DNA of 64,000 bases, from NCBI RefSeq assembly GCF_009389715.1, contig NC_052404.1:12639756-12703755 (forward strand). Reading direction: 5' to 3'. Numbering within the stretch: position 1 is the stretch's first letter; the number at the start of each line of letters is the position of its first letter. This document shows positions 11,398-23,468 of the stretch, in pieces. A model generated the notes under the pieces. It was given only the letters and a program-made list of their open reading frames with translations. It did no database searches and was not told the origin of the DNA. The position numbers and the translations under genes were made by a program. Origin of the DNA: Phoenix dactylifera (lineage: Eukaryota; Streptophyta; Magnoliopsida; Arecales; Arecaceae).

Positions 11398-14300
11398 ATG
11401 GCCACTAATTTATCACTTCGCTCATTGTTGGACAATGACAAGTTGACTGGTCCAAATTTCAATAATTGGCATAGGAAACTGAAAATAGTGCTAGAGCATG
11501 AGAGGATCCTTTATGTGATAACGGATCAAGCACCTGAGCAGCCCGCTGCTAATGCATCAAGATCGGCCAGAGACACTTATCAGAAGTGGCTCAGTGACCG
11601 GATCACTGTTTGATGCATCATGTTGGCAGCAATGAGTGATGAGTTTAGTAGGCGTTTTGAGAATACGCAGCCGGAAGATATCATTCAAGTGTTGAATGAA
11701 TCATTCGGCGTTCCTGACGACGTTGAGAGGCACAAAACTAGTTGTGCCATCTTCAGCGCCCAAATGAAAGATGGGACCTCGGTAACTGATCATGTACTGT
11801 ACATGATTGAGTTGATCGAGCGTCTAAGCTTTCTTGGCTTTCCCCTTCATGATCAATTGGGGAAGGATGCCATACTAAACTCATTGCCTGGATCATACCG
11901 TCCTTTTCTCACTCATTTTCGTATGACGAAACCTGTAGTGAATTATCACCAATTGTTGGGGTTACTACAGACGTTTGAGAATGATCACCAACTTCTTAAG
12001 AAGATGGTGAATTTAGTGGGAGGTTCATCCAAGGGTCGCTCCTTTAAGAAAGGGAAAAAGAAAAATAAAATCTAAAAGAAACAGGTGCACCATGCTCAGC
12101 CTAGTCAGAAAAAGAATAAAAAGGCTGATCAGAGCAAGGCGGAGTGCTTCTTCTGCAAGAAGCAAGGACATTGGAAGAGGAACTGTCCTCTTTACATTGC
12201 ATCCCTCGATCCGAACAGGCCTAAGAAAAGTAGGCAATCAGTTGCCAATCAAGGTACTTATATGATAACACCTTGCAATTTTTCTATTTGTGATAATTCG
12301 ACCTGGGTATTGGATACCGGTAGTCCTTTTAATATTTGCAATTCGTTGCAGGGGCTACAAGTCAGTAAGAGGTTTGAAGAAGGAGAAAGGTTCCTGAATG
12401 TTGGAGATGGAAGACCAGTTCCAGTTCTAGCTTTAGGAATTCTTAAACTTGAATTCAGCTCGCATGTAAATGTCCTTAGTGATTGTCACTATTGTCCAAG
12501 TTTTCTATTGAATATCATTTCTGTAGGCCTTTTGGCCAAAAATGGTTATGAAATATCAATAAAAAAGGATTATTGCAATGTCATTTGGAATGGTGTTGTT
12601 GTAATGAATGGAATTCTGAGTAATGGCATTTACATTTTGTCACAGCCTGTTCATGTAATGTATAAATCCAATAAGCGCCCTAGAATAGATAATGTCACGG
12701 ATGTCTACCTTTGGCATCATAGGCTAGGTCATATTAACAAGAATAGGATGAACAGGTTAACTAAAGAGGGAATCCTTGATGTTAATGATTGTGAATCATT
12801 AACAACCTGTGAATCATGTCTTCTTGGTAAAATGACCAAATCACCTTTTACCGGAAAAGGTGAACGAGCCAGTGATTTATTGACCCTTGTACATTCTGAT
12901 GTATGTGGGCCAATGAGCACAGATGCTAGAGGTGGGTATTCATATTTCATTACGTTTACAGACGACCTTTCTAGGTATGGTTATGTCTATTTAATGAGAC
13001 ATAAATCTGAATCATTTGAAATGTTCAAATTATATCGTAATGAAGTAGAAAAACAAACTGGAAAGAGTATTAAAACTCTTCGATCAGATCGAGGAGGTGA
13101 ATACCTCTCCAGTGAATTTTTGACATATCTAGGAGAAAATGGGATTCTCTCCCAATGGACTCCTCCTGGTACACCACAATATAATGGTGTGTCAGAAAGG
13201 AGAAATCGAACTCTGTTAGACATGGTTCGATCCATGATGGGGTTTGCTAATCTGCCCATATCCTTTTGGGGATATGCTCTTGAGTCAGCCTGCTATATTC
13301 TAAATAAGGTTCCAAGTAAGTCTGTAAATAAAACACCACATGAGATGTGGACTGGACGTAAGCCGATGCTCTCTCACCTTAGGATTTGGGGGTGTCCGGC
13401 GTACGTCAAACGTTTGAAGACAGACAAACTTGAACCCAAGTCTGACAAATGTTTCTTTGTTGGTTATCCTAAAGAAACTAAAGGATATTACTTCTACTTT
13501 GCTGAAGAACAAAAGTTGTTCGTAAGCAATAGAACAATTTTCTTAGAAAAGGAATTCCTTGGTGAAGGAACAAATAGCTCTAATGTTGAGCTTAGAGAAG
13601 TTCAACATGTAGAAGATCCGACACCATCTACTAAACCAGTTGAGTCGGATTTGATTAGATCAGATCCAGAACCCATATTAGATGCACCATTAAGGCGATC
13701 GGGTAGAGTACCACGTCAGCCGGACAGATACTATGGTTTCTTGGTCCGGGATGGGGATCCTATCGAACTTGATGAAAACGATGAGGATCCGATCACATAT
13801 ATGGATGCAATGCAGAGGTATGACTCTGATAAATGGCTTGGAGCCATGCAATCCGAAATGGAATCTATGAAGGTCAATGATGTTTGGACATTAGTTGACC
13901 CACCCGAAGGAATTAAATCCATAGGGTGTAAGTGGATATTCAAAAGAAAACGGGGCGCAGACGGAAAGGTAGAGACCTATAAAGCCCGTCTGGTTGCTAA
14001 GGATTATCGTCAACATTATGGTATTGACTATGACGAGACGTTTTCTCCTGTGGCAATGCTCAAGTCCATTCGGATTGTGCTTGCGATAGCAGCACATTTA
14101 GACTATGAAATCTGGCAAATGGATGTAAAGACCGCATTTCTAAATGGAGATTTAGAAGAGGAAGTGTATATGATACAACCTGAAGGTTTTACATCTGCAG
14201 ATGAGTCTAAAGTGTGCAAGCTTCAAAAATCCATTTATGGATTAAAGCAAGCTTCACGGAGTTGGAATATACGTTTTGATAAGGTAATCAAAACATATGG

Positions 14301-15360
14301 CTTCATTAAGAATGAAGAGGAACCTTGCATTTATAAATGGGCAAATGGTTCAGTTATTATATTCCTTATTTTGTATGTGGATGATATTCTTTTAATCGAG
14401 AATGACATTCCTGCATTACAAGGAATAAAGGTGTGGCTATTATCTCAATTTGCCATGAAGGATTTGGGAGAAGCATCTTATATCCTAGGGATGAAGATCT
14501 ATAGAGATAGATCTAGAAGATTGCTTGGATTATCCCAATCCACATACATTGATACTATACTGAAGAGGTTCAGTATGATTAATTCCAAGAAAGGCTATCT
14601 TCCGATGGGCCATGGAATTAACCTCTCTAAAAGGGATTGTCCGACAACCCCTCAAGAAAGAGAGAGTATGCATAGAATTCCATATGCTTCGGCAGTGGGA
14701 TCTATAATGTATGCCATGACATGTACTAGACCAGACGTGGCATACTCACTAGGAGTAGTGAGCAGATACCAGTCTGATCCAGGTAGCAACCACTGGAAGG
14801 TTGTAAAAACCATCCTTAAGTATTTGAAAAATACTAAAGATCAGTGGCTTGTCTATGGTGATTCTGACTTAAAACTTGAGGGATATACTGATTCAAGTTT
14901 TCAGTCAGATCAAGATGATAGCAAGAGCGTGTCAGGATATATCTTCACTCTTAAGGGTGGGGCCATTTGCTGGAAGAGTTCCAAGCAGCATACAGTGGCA
15001 GATTCTACATGTGAAGCAGAATATATCGCAGCATCTGATGCTGCCAAAAAAGCTGTATGGTTGCGGAAGTTCATCACCGAGCTTGGAGTGACACCCTCCA
15101 TTGATGGTCCAGTGCCTGTATTTTGTGACAATACTGGGGCCATAGCTCAAGCAAGAGAACCCAAAGCACATCAGCGGACCAAGCATATTCTACGTCGCTA
15201 CCACCTGGTTCGAGAGATCATCGATCGAGGTGATATTGATCTTCAGAAGATTGACACAAAAGAAAATCTGGCTGACCCATTTACCAAAGTCCTCGGCATC
15301 AAAGAGTTCGACGAACACAAGTCGAAGATGGGTATTAGATACTGTGCCGATTGGCATTAG
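11398..15360 (+). pseudogene. gag-pol: Copia gag-pol polyprotein with two in-frame stops
   Basis: One reading frame of 1320 codons runs from the ATG at 11398 to the TAG at 15358-15360. It is broken by a TGA at 11611-11613 and a TAA at 12073-12075; both are simple point-mutation stops with no frame change. Domains in order are: gag core; CCHC knuckle CFFCKKQGHWKRNC near 12145; aspartic protease WVLDTGS near 12304; integrase with HH-CC zinc finger near 12714-12830 and catalytic D, D and E near 12897, 13087 and 13198; RT with YVDD near 14374; and RNase H ending with DSTCEAEYIAASDAAK near 15003. All visible catalytic residues after the second stop are present. It makes the particle, protease, integrase and replication enzymes of the element. 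The two stops fall in gag, so the copy should fail to make a full polyprotein unless they are read through. Confidence 0.93.
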
Positions 15361-15373
15361 GCTAAGTGGGAGT
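15361..15373 (+). other. Copia polypurine tract
   Basis: The purine-rich GTGGGAG part of GCTAAGTGGGAGT directly precedes the 3' LTR and is the expected plus-strand primer. It follows the stop codon of pol immediately. Confidence 0.8.
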
Positions 15374-17983
15374 TGTTGGAATTTGTATCCTAAATGTCAA
15401 TCGTCAGCATATTGATGATTGAATTTTGTAAATGAATTGACAAATTAATAAAGTGTTATTTGGCATTATTCATGATTTCATCTTCAAATGAACTCTTATA
15501 TGATGAAGTCCTTAGGACTTATGTTATGATAAAGGAGGATTTATCTTTGAGTCCTTAAACTTGTTTGCGACGAAATGATATGTTGTTACTAGGACGACAA
15601 CATTATCGAGATTAGGTCGTTGTGTGACATATACGTTGGTTGTCCTCTTAACCAAGGAGTGTGGAGACACTGGTATGCCACACAAGTGAAGTGTAGAAGT
15701 ACATTTCACTAAACGTGACCAATTCCGGAACGCTCTACTGTCGAGAGATGTTCCGAGTGGATATGGGTATAAGTTTGGCCCTCTGACCTGAGACCGCAAC
15801 CTGTGGCTAGCAAGCAACTCACTGTACTTTGGTACCGGACTACCTGAATTTCTAATTCAGTGACGGAAGGTCACTGGGTGTAGTCAAGTACTTGCGTAGT
15901 CAGTTGTGAGTCAAGATGGAATTGACCCCTCCTGAAAACAGGAGATAATGTCTTGTGATTAATTTAGCAAAACCTTGGCCAGGGTAATCCCAGTGAGGAG
16001 TCACGGGATATCTAAAGTTAATCACATAATGGATGTACTAATTATAGGGTTGACAGTGAGCTCTAAGTCATCCTGGCATTAGGAGTCAAAGGGATTGAAT
16101 TATACAGTAACCATAGTTCAGGGTTCCAGAATATTTGCTTCGCATATATTCGACCTATCCGGATGTCAGGTACCATTGCTAGATGGTCACATCGATTAGT
16201 GTAGAAAATTTTTTCTATACTATCGGCTTAGGTTCGAACCTATGAGGTCACACGCATAGAAGATTCCTGATTGATCAAGAAAGCTGGTGAATGATTAAGA
16301 ATCATTCAGGGGTAATTTGGTCAATTTGATTGGCAAATTATCTTATAAAATAATTAAAGTAATTATTGAAGGATTAATTAGTAATTAAATTACTAATAAA
16401 CTCAATTTGATTGAGTAATTGTGCTAAGGATGAGCCAAATTGAATTGGATTCAAGTTTGGGCTCAATCAGGATTTTGACCTGATTGGATTAGGTCAGAAC
16501 CAAAAAGGACTTAAGCTGATCAAATTAATTTTAAATTAATTTGTTCTTAATTGGGGATTGACCTAATTGAATTAGGTCCAACACAAAGTAATAATTCAAT
16601 TTGATTGAGTTTGCATGAGCCAAAATTGAATTGGATTCAATTTGAGCTCAATCAGGGTCTGACCTGATTAGATTGGGTTCAACCAAATTGCTTTGTTTTA
16701 ATTCGGGTTTGACCAAATTTGATTAGGTGCAACCCAAGGGGATTAGGCTCAGATGATGTGGCAATTATTGGTGACATGGAATTGGATTTCATGAATTTTA
16801 AATAAACCAAAATTATTGCATGGCACATGGACCCATTGCTTGACACATGGCGACATTGTTTGTTATTTGAATTTAAATTCAAACATTAAGCAATGTGTTA
16901 AATGATTTTAATCACTCAAACCATCAGCCAAGGTGGCGTCTGAGTTTTTGAATGGATTAAATTCGAATTTCAAGAGGTGATTTCGAAATTATGAAGTGTT
17001 TCACCTTGCCGCATGGATTTCAAATTCCTTCCCTCTTGCACATGTGTTTAAAATTTGAATTTAAATCAGATTTGGTTGAGATCTGATTTGGGTTGTTCCT
17101 ATTCCTTTGCATGTGCCAACTAAAAGAGGTTTTCTGAAAATAAATTTCGAATTTTGAATGAAAATTCGGATGCCATTAAAAGGGGTCAAACATGGGCACC
17201 AAGATCACATCCATTGCAGCCTTCTTCCTCACCCGCCTCCTCCTCCTCTTCTTCTCCATTTTAGATAGGGTTTTCAGGGTGAATATCTAGAAGATTCAAG
17301 ATCAGATCTGAGTCCTCTACTTCCCTTACAAACCTCATCTCTATCTGCTTCAAGACGATTGATCAAGAGTTGATTGAATCCCGGCGGGCAGATTTCAGCT
17401 TTCAAGTATTCTGCAGCTGCTAGCACTGTTGCGGAAGAAGATCCTTCAGGACTTCGCGTGTACTTCTCGTAGAGGCCATTCGTGTGCGTGGCTGCGAAGT
17501 CAAGAATCAGATTCACAACTTTCATCCATCATAAAAGGTATTAATCTAGCATTAATCATTTATTATGGTGTCAAAGTCTAGGTCCAATTCTCCGAGGTTT
17601 TACCCTCTTTTGGGGCTCCTCACGGAGATATCTCCAGAATCCATTCGATGGATATTCGGAGATTAATTGGAATAGAGTTCTTAAGTTTCAGATCTGATAG
17701 TTAATCATGCATAAAAGTTTTAGCATAATTGTTTAAACGATTCCGGCATAATCCTATGTGTTCTTAAGGTGCTGATTTCTAGATTTGATCTTGTAAGCAT
17801 GCATGAATTAAATTGTTTGATTCGGTTTTTCCGCTGCGTTTTAAAACTTAAAAAGAACTACGTATGGCTTGATCCCCCTTATGAAGGGGTACGTAGGCAA
17901 CCCGATCAGGTTCAGCCATGGTTTTCAAAAAAAAAAAAAAAATTCAGCATGCTAAACACCGAAGAACCTAGGATTCACTATCA
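15374..17983 (+). repeat. 3' LTR of the copia element
   Basis: This 2610-bp LTR runs from TGTTGGAATTTG to CACTATCA and is followed by the target duplicate AGTAT (17984-17988). It differs from the 5' LTR by about twenty scattered substitutions and one or two compensating single-base indels. Confidence 0.95.
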
Positions 17984-17988
17984 AGTAT

Positions 17989-19755
17989 GACTGTGGAGGA
18001 CTATGAGGCTGAGTTCGATCGGTTGTCCCGTTTTGCACCATCTCTTGTCCAAGACCCTAAATCTAGGATGAGTAGATTTGATGAAGGACTGAGGCCTCGC
18101 CTGTGTCAGGGTTTAGCTGCTGTTCACAAGACTGATTATGATGACCTAGTTGACAGAGCTAAAAATATGGAGATCATCTGGAAGGAGACACAGGATGCTC
18201 AGAAAGGAAAGTCGAAGAGGACCAGGGACTCTGCTTCTGACAGTGAGCGGCATCTGCGCCGACCTATGCAGTTCCGTCCAGGAGCAGGGCAGCGAGTTCC
18301 ATATGGGAGGACTGCACCGGATCGCAGGGGGATATCAGGAGTGTGCTTCAGGTGTGGTTAGACTGGACATAGAGCTGTTGAGTGTCTTCAGACACGGCCT
18401 GGTATTGGAGCATGTTTCAGGTGTGGTCAGCAGGGCCACCGGATAGCTGAGTGCCCTCAGACTTAGACTGTTTCTGGAGTTTGTTTCGGGTGTGGTCAGC
18501 CGGGTCACAGGATTTCCAGTTGTCCTCGTACTAGATCTGCGCAGAGGCCACCGAGTTTTGTAGCTCCTCAACGACAGACTTCCTTCACTCCAGTACAGGC
18601 TACCCAGTCAGTTGTCCCCAGGCAGCAAAGGGGAGGAGGATCTCGTACCCAGGGACGAGTTTATGCGTTGACTCAGCAGGATGCTCAGGCATCCAACACT
18701 GTAGTGACAGGTACACTGTTGATATCTTCCACTTATGCTTATGTGTTATTTGATTCTGGTGCTACGCATTCTTTTATCTCATCTTCATATGTGCATAAGT
18801 GCGATTTACACTACTCTTCCTTAGAGAGGGAACTATGCATTAGTACTCCAGCTGGGGGTACGATGACAGTTAGTCAGATCTGCATTTCCTGTCCAGTACT
18901 AGTTGAGGGTAGAGATTTGAGAGCTAATTTGATTGTTATGAATCTGCATGATTTTGATGTAATCTTGGGTATGGATTGGTTGGCTGCATACCACGCTACC
19001 ATAGACTGTTTTCTGAAGAGGGTGACCTTCCGGATCCCGGATATTGATGAGTTCAGTTTTATGGGTGATGACTGGGGTGTCTCTTCTCAGGTAGTGTCTG
19101 CTATGCAGGGCATAAGATCTCTTAGAAAGGAGTTTCCCATCTTTATGGCCGTAATTGCAGATTCTGAGCAGTCAGAACAGAGAATTGAGGATATACCAGT
19201 AGTCAGTGAGTACCCTGATGTCTTTCCTGATGATCTGCCTGGCTTACCTCCTGATAGAGATGTCGAGTTTGCTATTGATATAATCCCTGGTACTGCACCT
19301 TTGTCTAAAGCTCCTTATAGAATGGCCCCTGCTGAACTAAAGGAGCTGAAGGACCAATTACAGGAGCTATTGGATCTAGGTTTCATTCGACCTAGTGTCT
19401 CTCCTTGGGGTGCTCCAGTATTATTTGTCAGAAAGAAAGATGGTAGCATGAGACTGTGTATTGATTACCGGAAAATTAATAAAGTGACTATTAAGAATAG
19501 GTACCCTCTACCCCGGATTGATGATTTATTTGACCAGCTTCAGGGTGCTCAGGTATTTTCCAAGATTGATCTTCGATCTGGATATCATCAGCTGAGGATA
19601 AAAGAGTCTGACATAGCCAAGACTGCCTTCCGTTCCAGATATGGACACTATGAGTTTCTTGTGATGCCTTTTGGTTTGACTAATGCACCAGCAGCATTTA
19701 TGGACCTGATGAACAGAGTGTTTAAGCCTTTTCTGGATAAATTTGTGATAGTATT
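17989..19755 (+). pseudogene. gag-pol: Gypsy gag C-terminus, protease and N-terminal RT (interrupted)
   Basis: The frame continues from the first gag part across the copia insertion. It contains MTVEDYEAEFDRLSRFAP and then three CCHC zinc knuckles at about 18342-18520 (CFRCG-type). Two TAG codons, at 18359-18361 and 18464-18466, replace CAG-like codons within and after the first two knuckles. The aspartic protease follows with DSGATHSF near 18753. RT motifs then appear ([42 protein letters not shown]). The frame stops being RT at 19756, where the TAT element was inserted just before the two catalytic aspartates. The coding sequence resumes at 28236. Confidence 0.92.
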
Positions 19756-20642
19756 TGTTGCTGGTGGTCCAAACCGAGAACGATTGGCACTGCGGTGTGA
19801 ACGGGGTTCCGTCTGAGTTGTCTTGGTTGGTGTTGGTTGCGCTCCACCTTCCGCCGAGAAACCTGCAAACAAGCCTTGCACCACCACCAGGGTGGTGATG
19901 GCCCTCCGACGGTCAAGTCAGAGGAGATTGGAGGAGGAGGAGAGGTGATAATCGCAAGTAAGAGAGTGCTCTGGGAGATATTGCTCACCTCCCCCCTTTC
20001 TCCCCCCAGCCGCATATATACCTGGCTGGGGGGTCTCTCAGGGGGGTTCGTTATCGTGGGGCACGATGGTGTGGCCACTGACATGGCCGTTACAGGGCGT
20101 CGTGGAGCAGCACCGGGTACGGCCACGTCAGGGCATAGTGGGGCTCCGCTTTGTACGGCTGATGCAGGAGATCGTGGAGCAGCATCGGATACAGCCGTTG
20201 CAGGGAGTAGTGGAGCAGGAGGCCGCGGCGTGCCTCTGGGGAATAGCCTGTCGTTATCAAGAGATCTCCGACTCGGGGTCGGAGCGCTGGATCAAGGGGC
20301 AGCCGACTCGGGGTCGGGCTGCGGAGCCGAGGACGTCCGACTCGGGGTCGGAGCGCTGGATCAAAGGGCAGCCGACTCGGGGTCGGGCTGCGGAGCCGAG
20401 GACGTCCGACTCGGGGTCGGAGCGCTGGATCAAAGGGCAGCCGACTCGGGGTCGGGCTGCGGAGCCGAGGATGTCCGACTCGGGGTCGGATTGCTGGATC
20501 AAAGGGCAGCCGACTCAGGGTCGGGCTGCGGAGCCGAGGATGTCCGACTCGGGGTCGGATTGCTGGATCAAAGGGCAGCCGTAGTCTTCCTGGGGGCGCG
20601 TGCCGGTCACGTGGGGCATGGCGGCTTATTTCCCCTGTAACA
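19756..20642 (-). repeat. 3' LTR of the minus-strand TAT element
   Basis: This 887-bp LTR reads TGTTGCTGG to TGTAACA on the plus strand. It contains five 69-bp tandem units from about 20266 to 20585. Each holds two copies of a near-palindromic CCGACTCGGGGTCGG motif. A TATA-like GTATATATG lies on the minus strand at 20013-20021. Long open frames on both strands in the array are a by-product of the 69-bp period, which is a multiple of three. Confidence 0.93.
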
Positions 20643-20658
20643 GTAGCCCCCCACTTCC
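20643..20658 (-). other. Polypurine tract of the TAT element
   Basis: On the minus strand this reads GAAGTGGGGGGCTAC next to the 3' LTR. The TAT element at 43447-55701 has the very similar GAAGTCGGGGGGTAG in the same place. Confidence 0.85.
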
Positions 20659-20695
20659 GAGCCTGGAACCAGAAGGGGAACAGGTGAAGGGAGTG

Positions 20696-22367
20696 ATGTT
20701 TCGGGATTGCCGCCGTTCCTCGGAGAGGCGCGCGCGCTTCGAGCTCCCCGCCCTTTTTGCAGAGATCGACGACGTCATGCGGTCGGTGAAGACAAAGGCT
20801 GTTGGTAGGGCGTCCCTGCTGGAAGCAGCCCAGAGGAGAAAACGAGCTCTTCCGAGCGGGGCCCCACCGGCGAAGAAGTCCCGTAAGGAGGTGCCTCCGA
20901 CGCCGACCGACGAGTCCGGGCCCACCGATCAGGGAGACGTCGTGGGCACGGACCGGCACCTGACGCTGTATCAGCCCTCCGGTGGTAAGATTGCCGCTAC
21001 TCCGGAGGTATCATCCGAGCCTGCCCGAGACGGACGGGTCGGACGTGATCGGTCCCCGACCCGGCCTTCGACTCGGTCGGCTCCTGATGACTCGAGGAGG
21101 GACGCGCCGAGGCCCCGACCGAGCGGGACCTTATCAATTCCTGGGGTGACCCCCGCCCCGAGCGCGATCGGCCGGACTCTTCCCCAGGCGATGGATAGGG
21201 GTAAGGCTGCAGAACCACCGTCCGGCTCTGGGGAGAAATCGGGGTCTGCCTTCACTACCGATGGCGCCCGAAATCTCATCGAAACAGTGCTGCTGGAGAA
21301 GGACCGTCGGCGGGTCCGGGAGTTGGAGGTCTCTGACGTTGGGGCTGCCAGCTGTGTCTGTCTCATGTCGGTGAGTGTTCTTCTGGCCGCTTTTCACCAT
21401 TTATTGGCTCTGTTGTTCTCCGCCTGACTCCCTTATTTTTCCTATTTCTTAGCTCGCCCAGTACATGATCCGTCTGGAGGAGTGCTACAAGGAACAGGCG
21501 GGGCTTCTGGCGAAGGCCGAGGACCGGCTGAAAGCAGTGGAAAAGGGAGGCCAGGCTGTGGCAGGCAGGACGACCGGGGACTTCGAGGCGAGGCTCCGGG
21601 AGGCCGAAGAGCGGGCACTCGGCTTTGCTGCCCTCGAGAAGCAACTGTTGGAGGCTCAGGAGCAGCTCAAGGTTGCCTCGGGTCTCGAGGGCGAGGTCAA
21701 GAAGGCGGATGAGCGGGCCGAGAAGCAGTCCCGGAAGGCTGCCGACTACCGGGAGAGGTGGGAGAAGGCCCAGCGGTCAGCCGACAACGCCCGCAACCGA
21801 ACCCGGTCTCTTGAAGCTAAGCTGGGCGAATTGGAGTCGGCCTTGGAGAAGTCCCGTGCGAGCGATCAGGAGCTTCATTCGCGCCTGACGGAGGCTGAGG
21901 CTGCTCGCATTGCTGCCGAAGCGAAGCACAAGGAGGCTCGGGCTGAGCTGCTGAGGGTCTCCACCGAGGCGGAAGGCCGGATTGTGGCGAAGGTCTTGGA
22001 GGCGAAAGCCCAGATTATGGAGCAGGCAGAGGCGGCGCTGGCCGAGAGGAGTGCGGAAATCGGGCGTCAGGCGGTAGAGGCTTATCGCCAGTCCGCCGAG
22101 TTCGCTCATGATATGTCGGAGGCAGTACAGACCTATCGTCAGTCCGACGAGTTTGTCCGTGACGCGTCGGACGCGGGGGCCGAAGCCTTTGTCTTAGGCT
22201 TCGAGGAGGGCCTGGCAAGGGTGTCGGCTAAGTACCCCGAAGTTGACCTGAGCGAGATCTCCCTTCTCGACTCCTCTCCGGCGCCATTGCCTGTTGGTTC
22301 TCCTGCTGCTTCCCTACCTCCTGCGGACGAGCCCGACGTTCCCGACCCGGGAGTTCCTCCAAGCTGA
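20696..22367 (+). CDS. Antisense coiled-coil ORF of the TAT element, two exons, 529 aa
   Basis: This ORF runs opposite to gag and lies between the lost pol and the 3' LTR. I read exons 20696-21370 and 21453-22367. The 82-bp intron starts GTGAGT and ends with a pyrimidine tract and TTAG, and joins two open frames in phase 0 (stop codons lie in the intron). Exon 1 is basic and rich in Pro, Ser and Arg (SGAPPAKKSRKEVPP). Exon 2 is a long, heptad-like, Glu/Ala/Lys/Arg-rich coiled coil at about residues 226-470, then a Pro-rich acidic tail ending VPPS. The second TAT element has an equivalent minus-strand ORF with an intron at the matching point. The N-terminal domain seen in that copy is missing here, so this protein is probably truncated. 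The start is the first Met after the LTR. Extra ORFs of this kind are known in TAT elements; their function is not known. Confidence 0.65.
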
Positions 22368-22540
22368 CCTCTTGTACCTTTCGTTGTCTTCTTTTTTTTT
22401 GTATACCGGCGTTTTGCCAAATTGTATGGGCCTCGGCCCTGAAACAATGAAAATTAATGCAAGTTGAATGTTTCTTCATCTCGCCTTCGTCCTTCTTTTT
22501 CTTTTAACTCTCGGTAGCGTCTTGCTGACTCCTGGCTCCC

Positions 22541-23468
22541 GAAATTCTTCCGGCGCTAGGCCAGGCATCCGAGGGTTAGGCCTCAGGAAACTCTTCCGGC
22601 GCTAAGCCAGGCATCCGAGGGTTAGGCCCCAGGAAACTCTTCCGGCGCTAAGCCAGGCATCCGAGGGTTAGGCCTCAGGAAATTCTTTCGGCGCTAAGCC
22701 AGGCATCCGGGGGTTAGGCCCCAGGAAATTCTTCCGGCGCTGAGCCAGGCATCCGAGGGTTAGGCCTCGGGAAATTCTTCCGGCGCTAAGCCAGGCATCC
22801 GAGGGTTAGGCCTCAGGAAATTCTTCCGGCGCTAAGCCAGGCATCCGAGGGTTAGGCCTTAGGAAATTCTTCCGGCGCTACGCCAGGCATCCGAGGGTTA
22901 GGCCTCAGGAAATTCTTCCGGCGCTACGCCAGGCATCCGAGGGTTAGGCCTCAGGAAATTCTTCCGGCGCTAAGCCAGGCATCCGAGGGTTAGGCCTCAG
23001 GAAATTCTTCCGGCGCTAAGCCAGGCATCCGAGGGTTAGGCCCCAGGAAACTCTTCCGGCGCTAAGCCAGGCATCCGAGGGTTAGGCCTCAGGAAATTCT
23101 TCCGGCGCTAAGCCAGGCATCCGGGGGTTAGGCCCCAGGAAATTCTTCCGGCGCTGAGCCAGGCATCCGAGGGTTAGGCCTCGGGAAATTCTTCCGGCGC
23201 TAAGCCAGGCATCCGAGGGTTAGGCCTCAGGAAATTCTTCCGGCGCTAAGCCAGGCATCCGAGGGTTAGGCCCCAGGAAACTCTTCCGGCGCTGAGCCAG
23301 GCATCCGAGGGTTAGGCCTCGGGAAATTTTTCCGGCGCTAAGCCAGGCATCCGAGGGTTAGGCCTCAGGAAATTCTTCCGGCGCTAAGCCAGGCATCCGA
23401 GGGTTAGGCCCCAGGAAACTCTTCCGGCGCTAAGCCAGGCATCCGAGGGTTAGGCCTCAGGAAATTCC
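22541..23468. repeat. Tandem array, 46-bp unit, about 20 copies
   Basis: The unit TTCCGGCGCTAAGCCAGGCA plus TCCGAGGGTTAGGCCTCAGG plus AAATTC repeats head to tail with little variation. Starts at 22548 and 22594 fix the period at 46 bp. It lies between the antisense ORF and the larger array, in the untranslated region of the element. There are no spacers between units. Confidence 0.93.

Larger units (their letters stand above)
7063..17983 (+). mobile_element. Ty1/copia LTR retrotransposon, Angela-like (Tork lineage)
   Basis: Two LTRs of exactly the same length (2610 bp) flank a single gag-pol frame. The target duplication AGTAT is perfect (7058-7062 and 17984-17988). There is a Met-tRNA primer site after the left LTR and a purine tract before the right one. 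Integrase precedes RT, which is the copia order. The RT and RNase H blocks (for example YDETFSPVAMLKSIRIVLA and GSIMYAMTCTRPDVAYSLG) and the long LTRs fit the Angela/TAR branch. I count about twenty single-base LTR differences, near 99% identity, so insertion is recent. Two in-frame stops make this copy non-autonomous as written. Confidence 0.95.

Noticed and set aside
20066..20640. Long open frames on both strands in the LTR (also at 27644-28228)
   Set aside because: The 69-bp array is a multiple of three and therefore opens all frames. The frames run across the LTR and have no recognisable domain.
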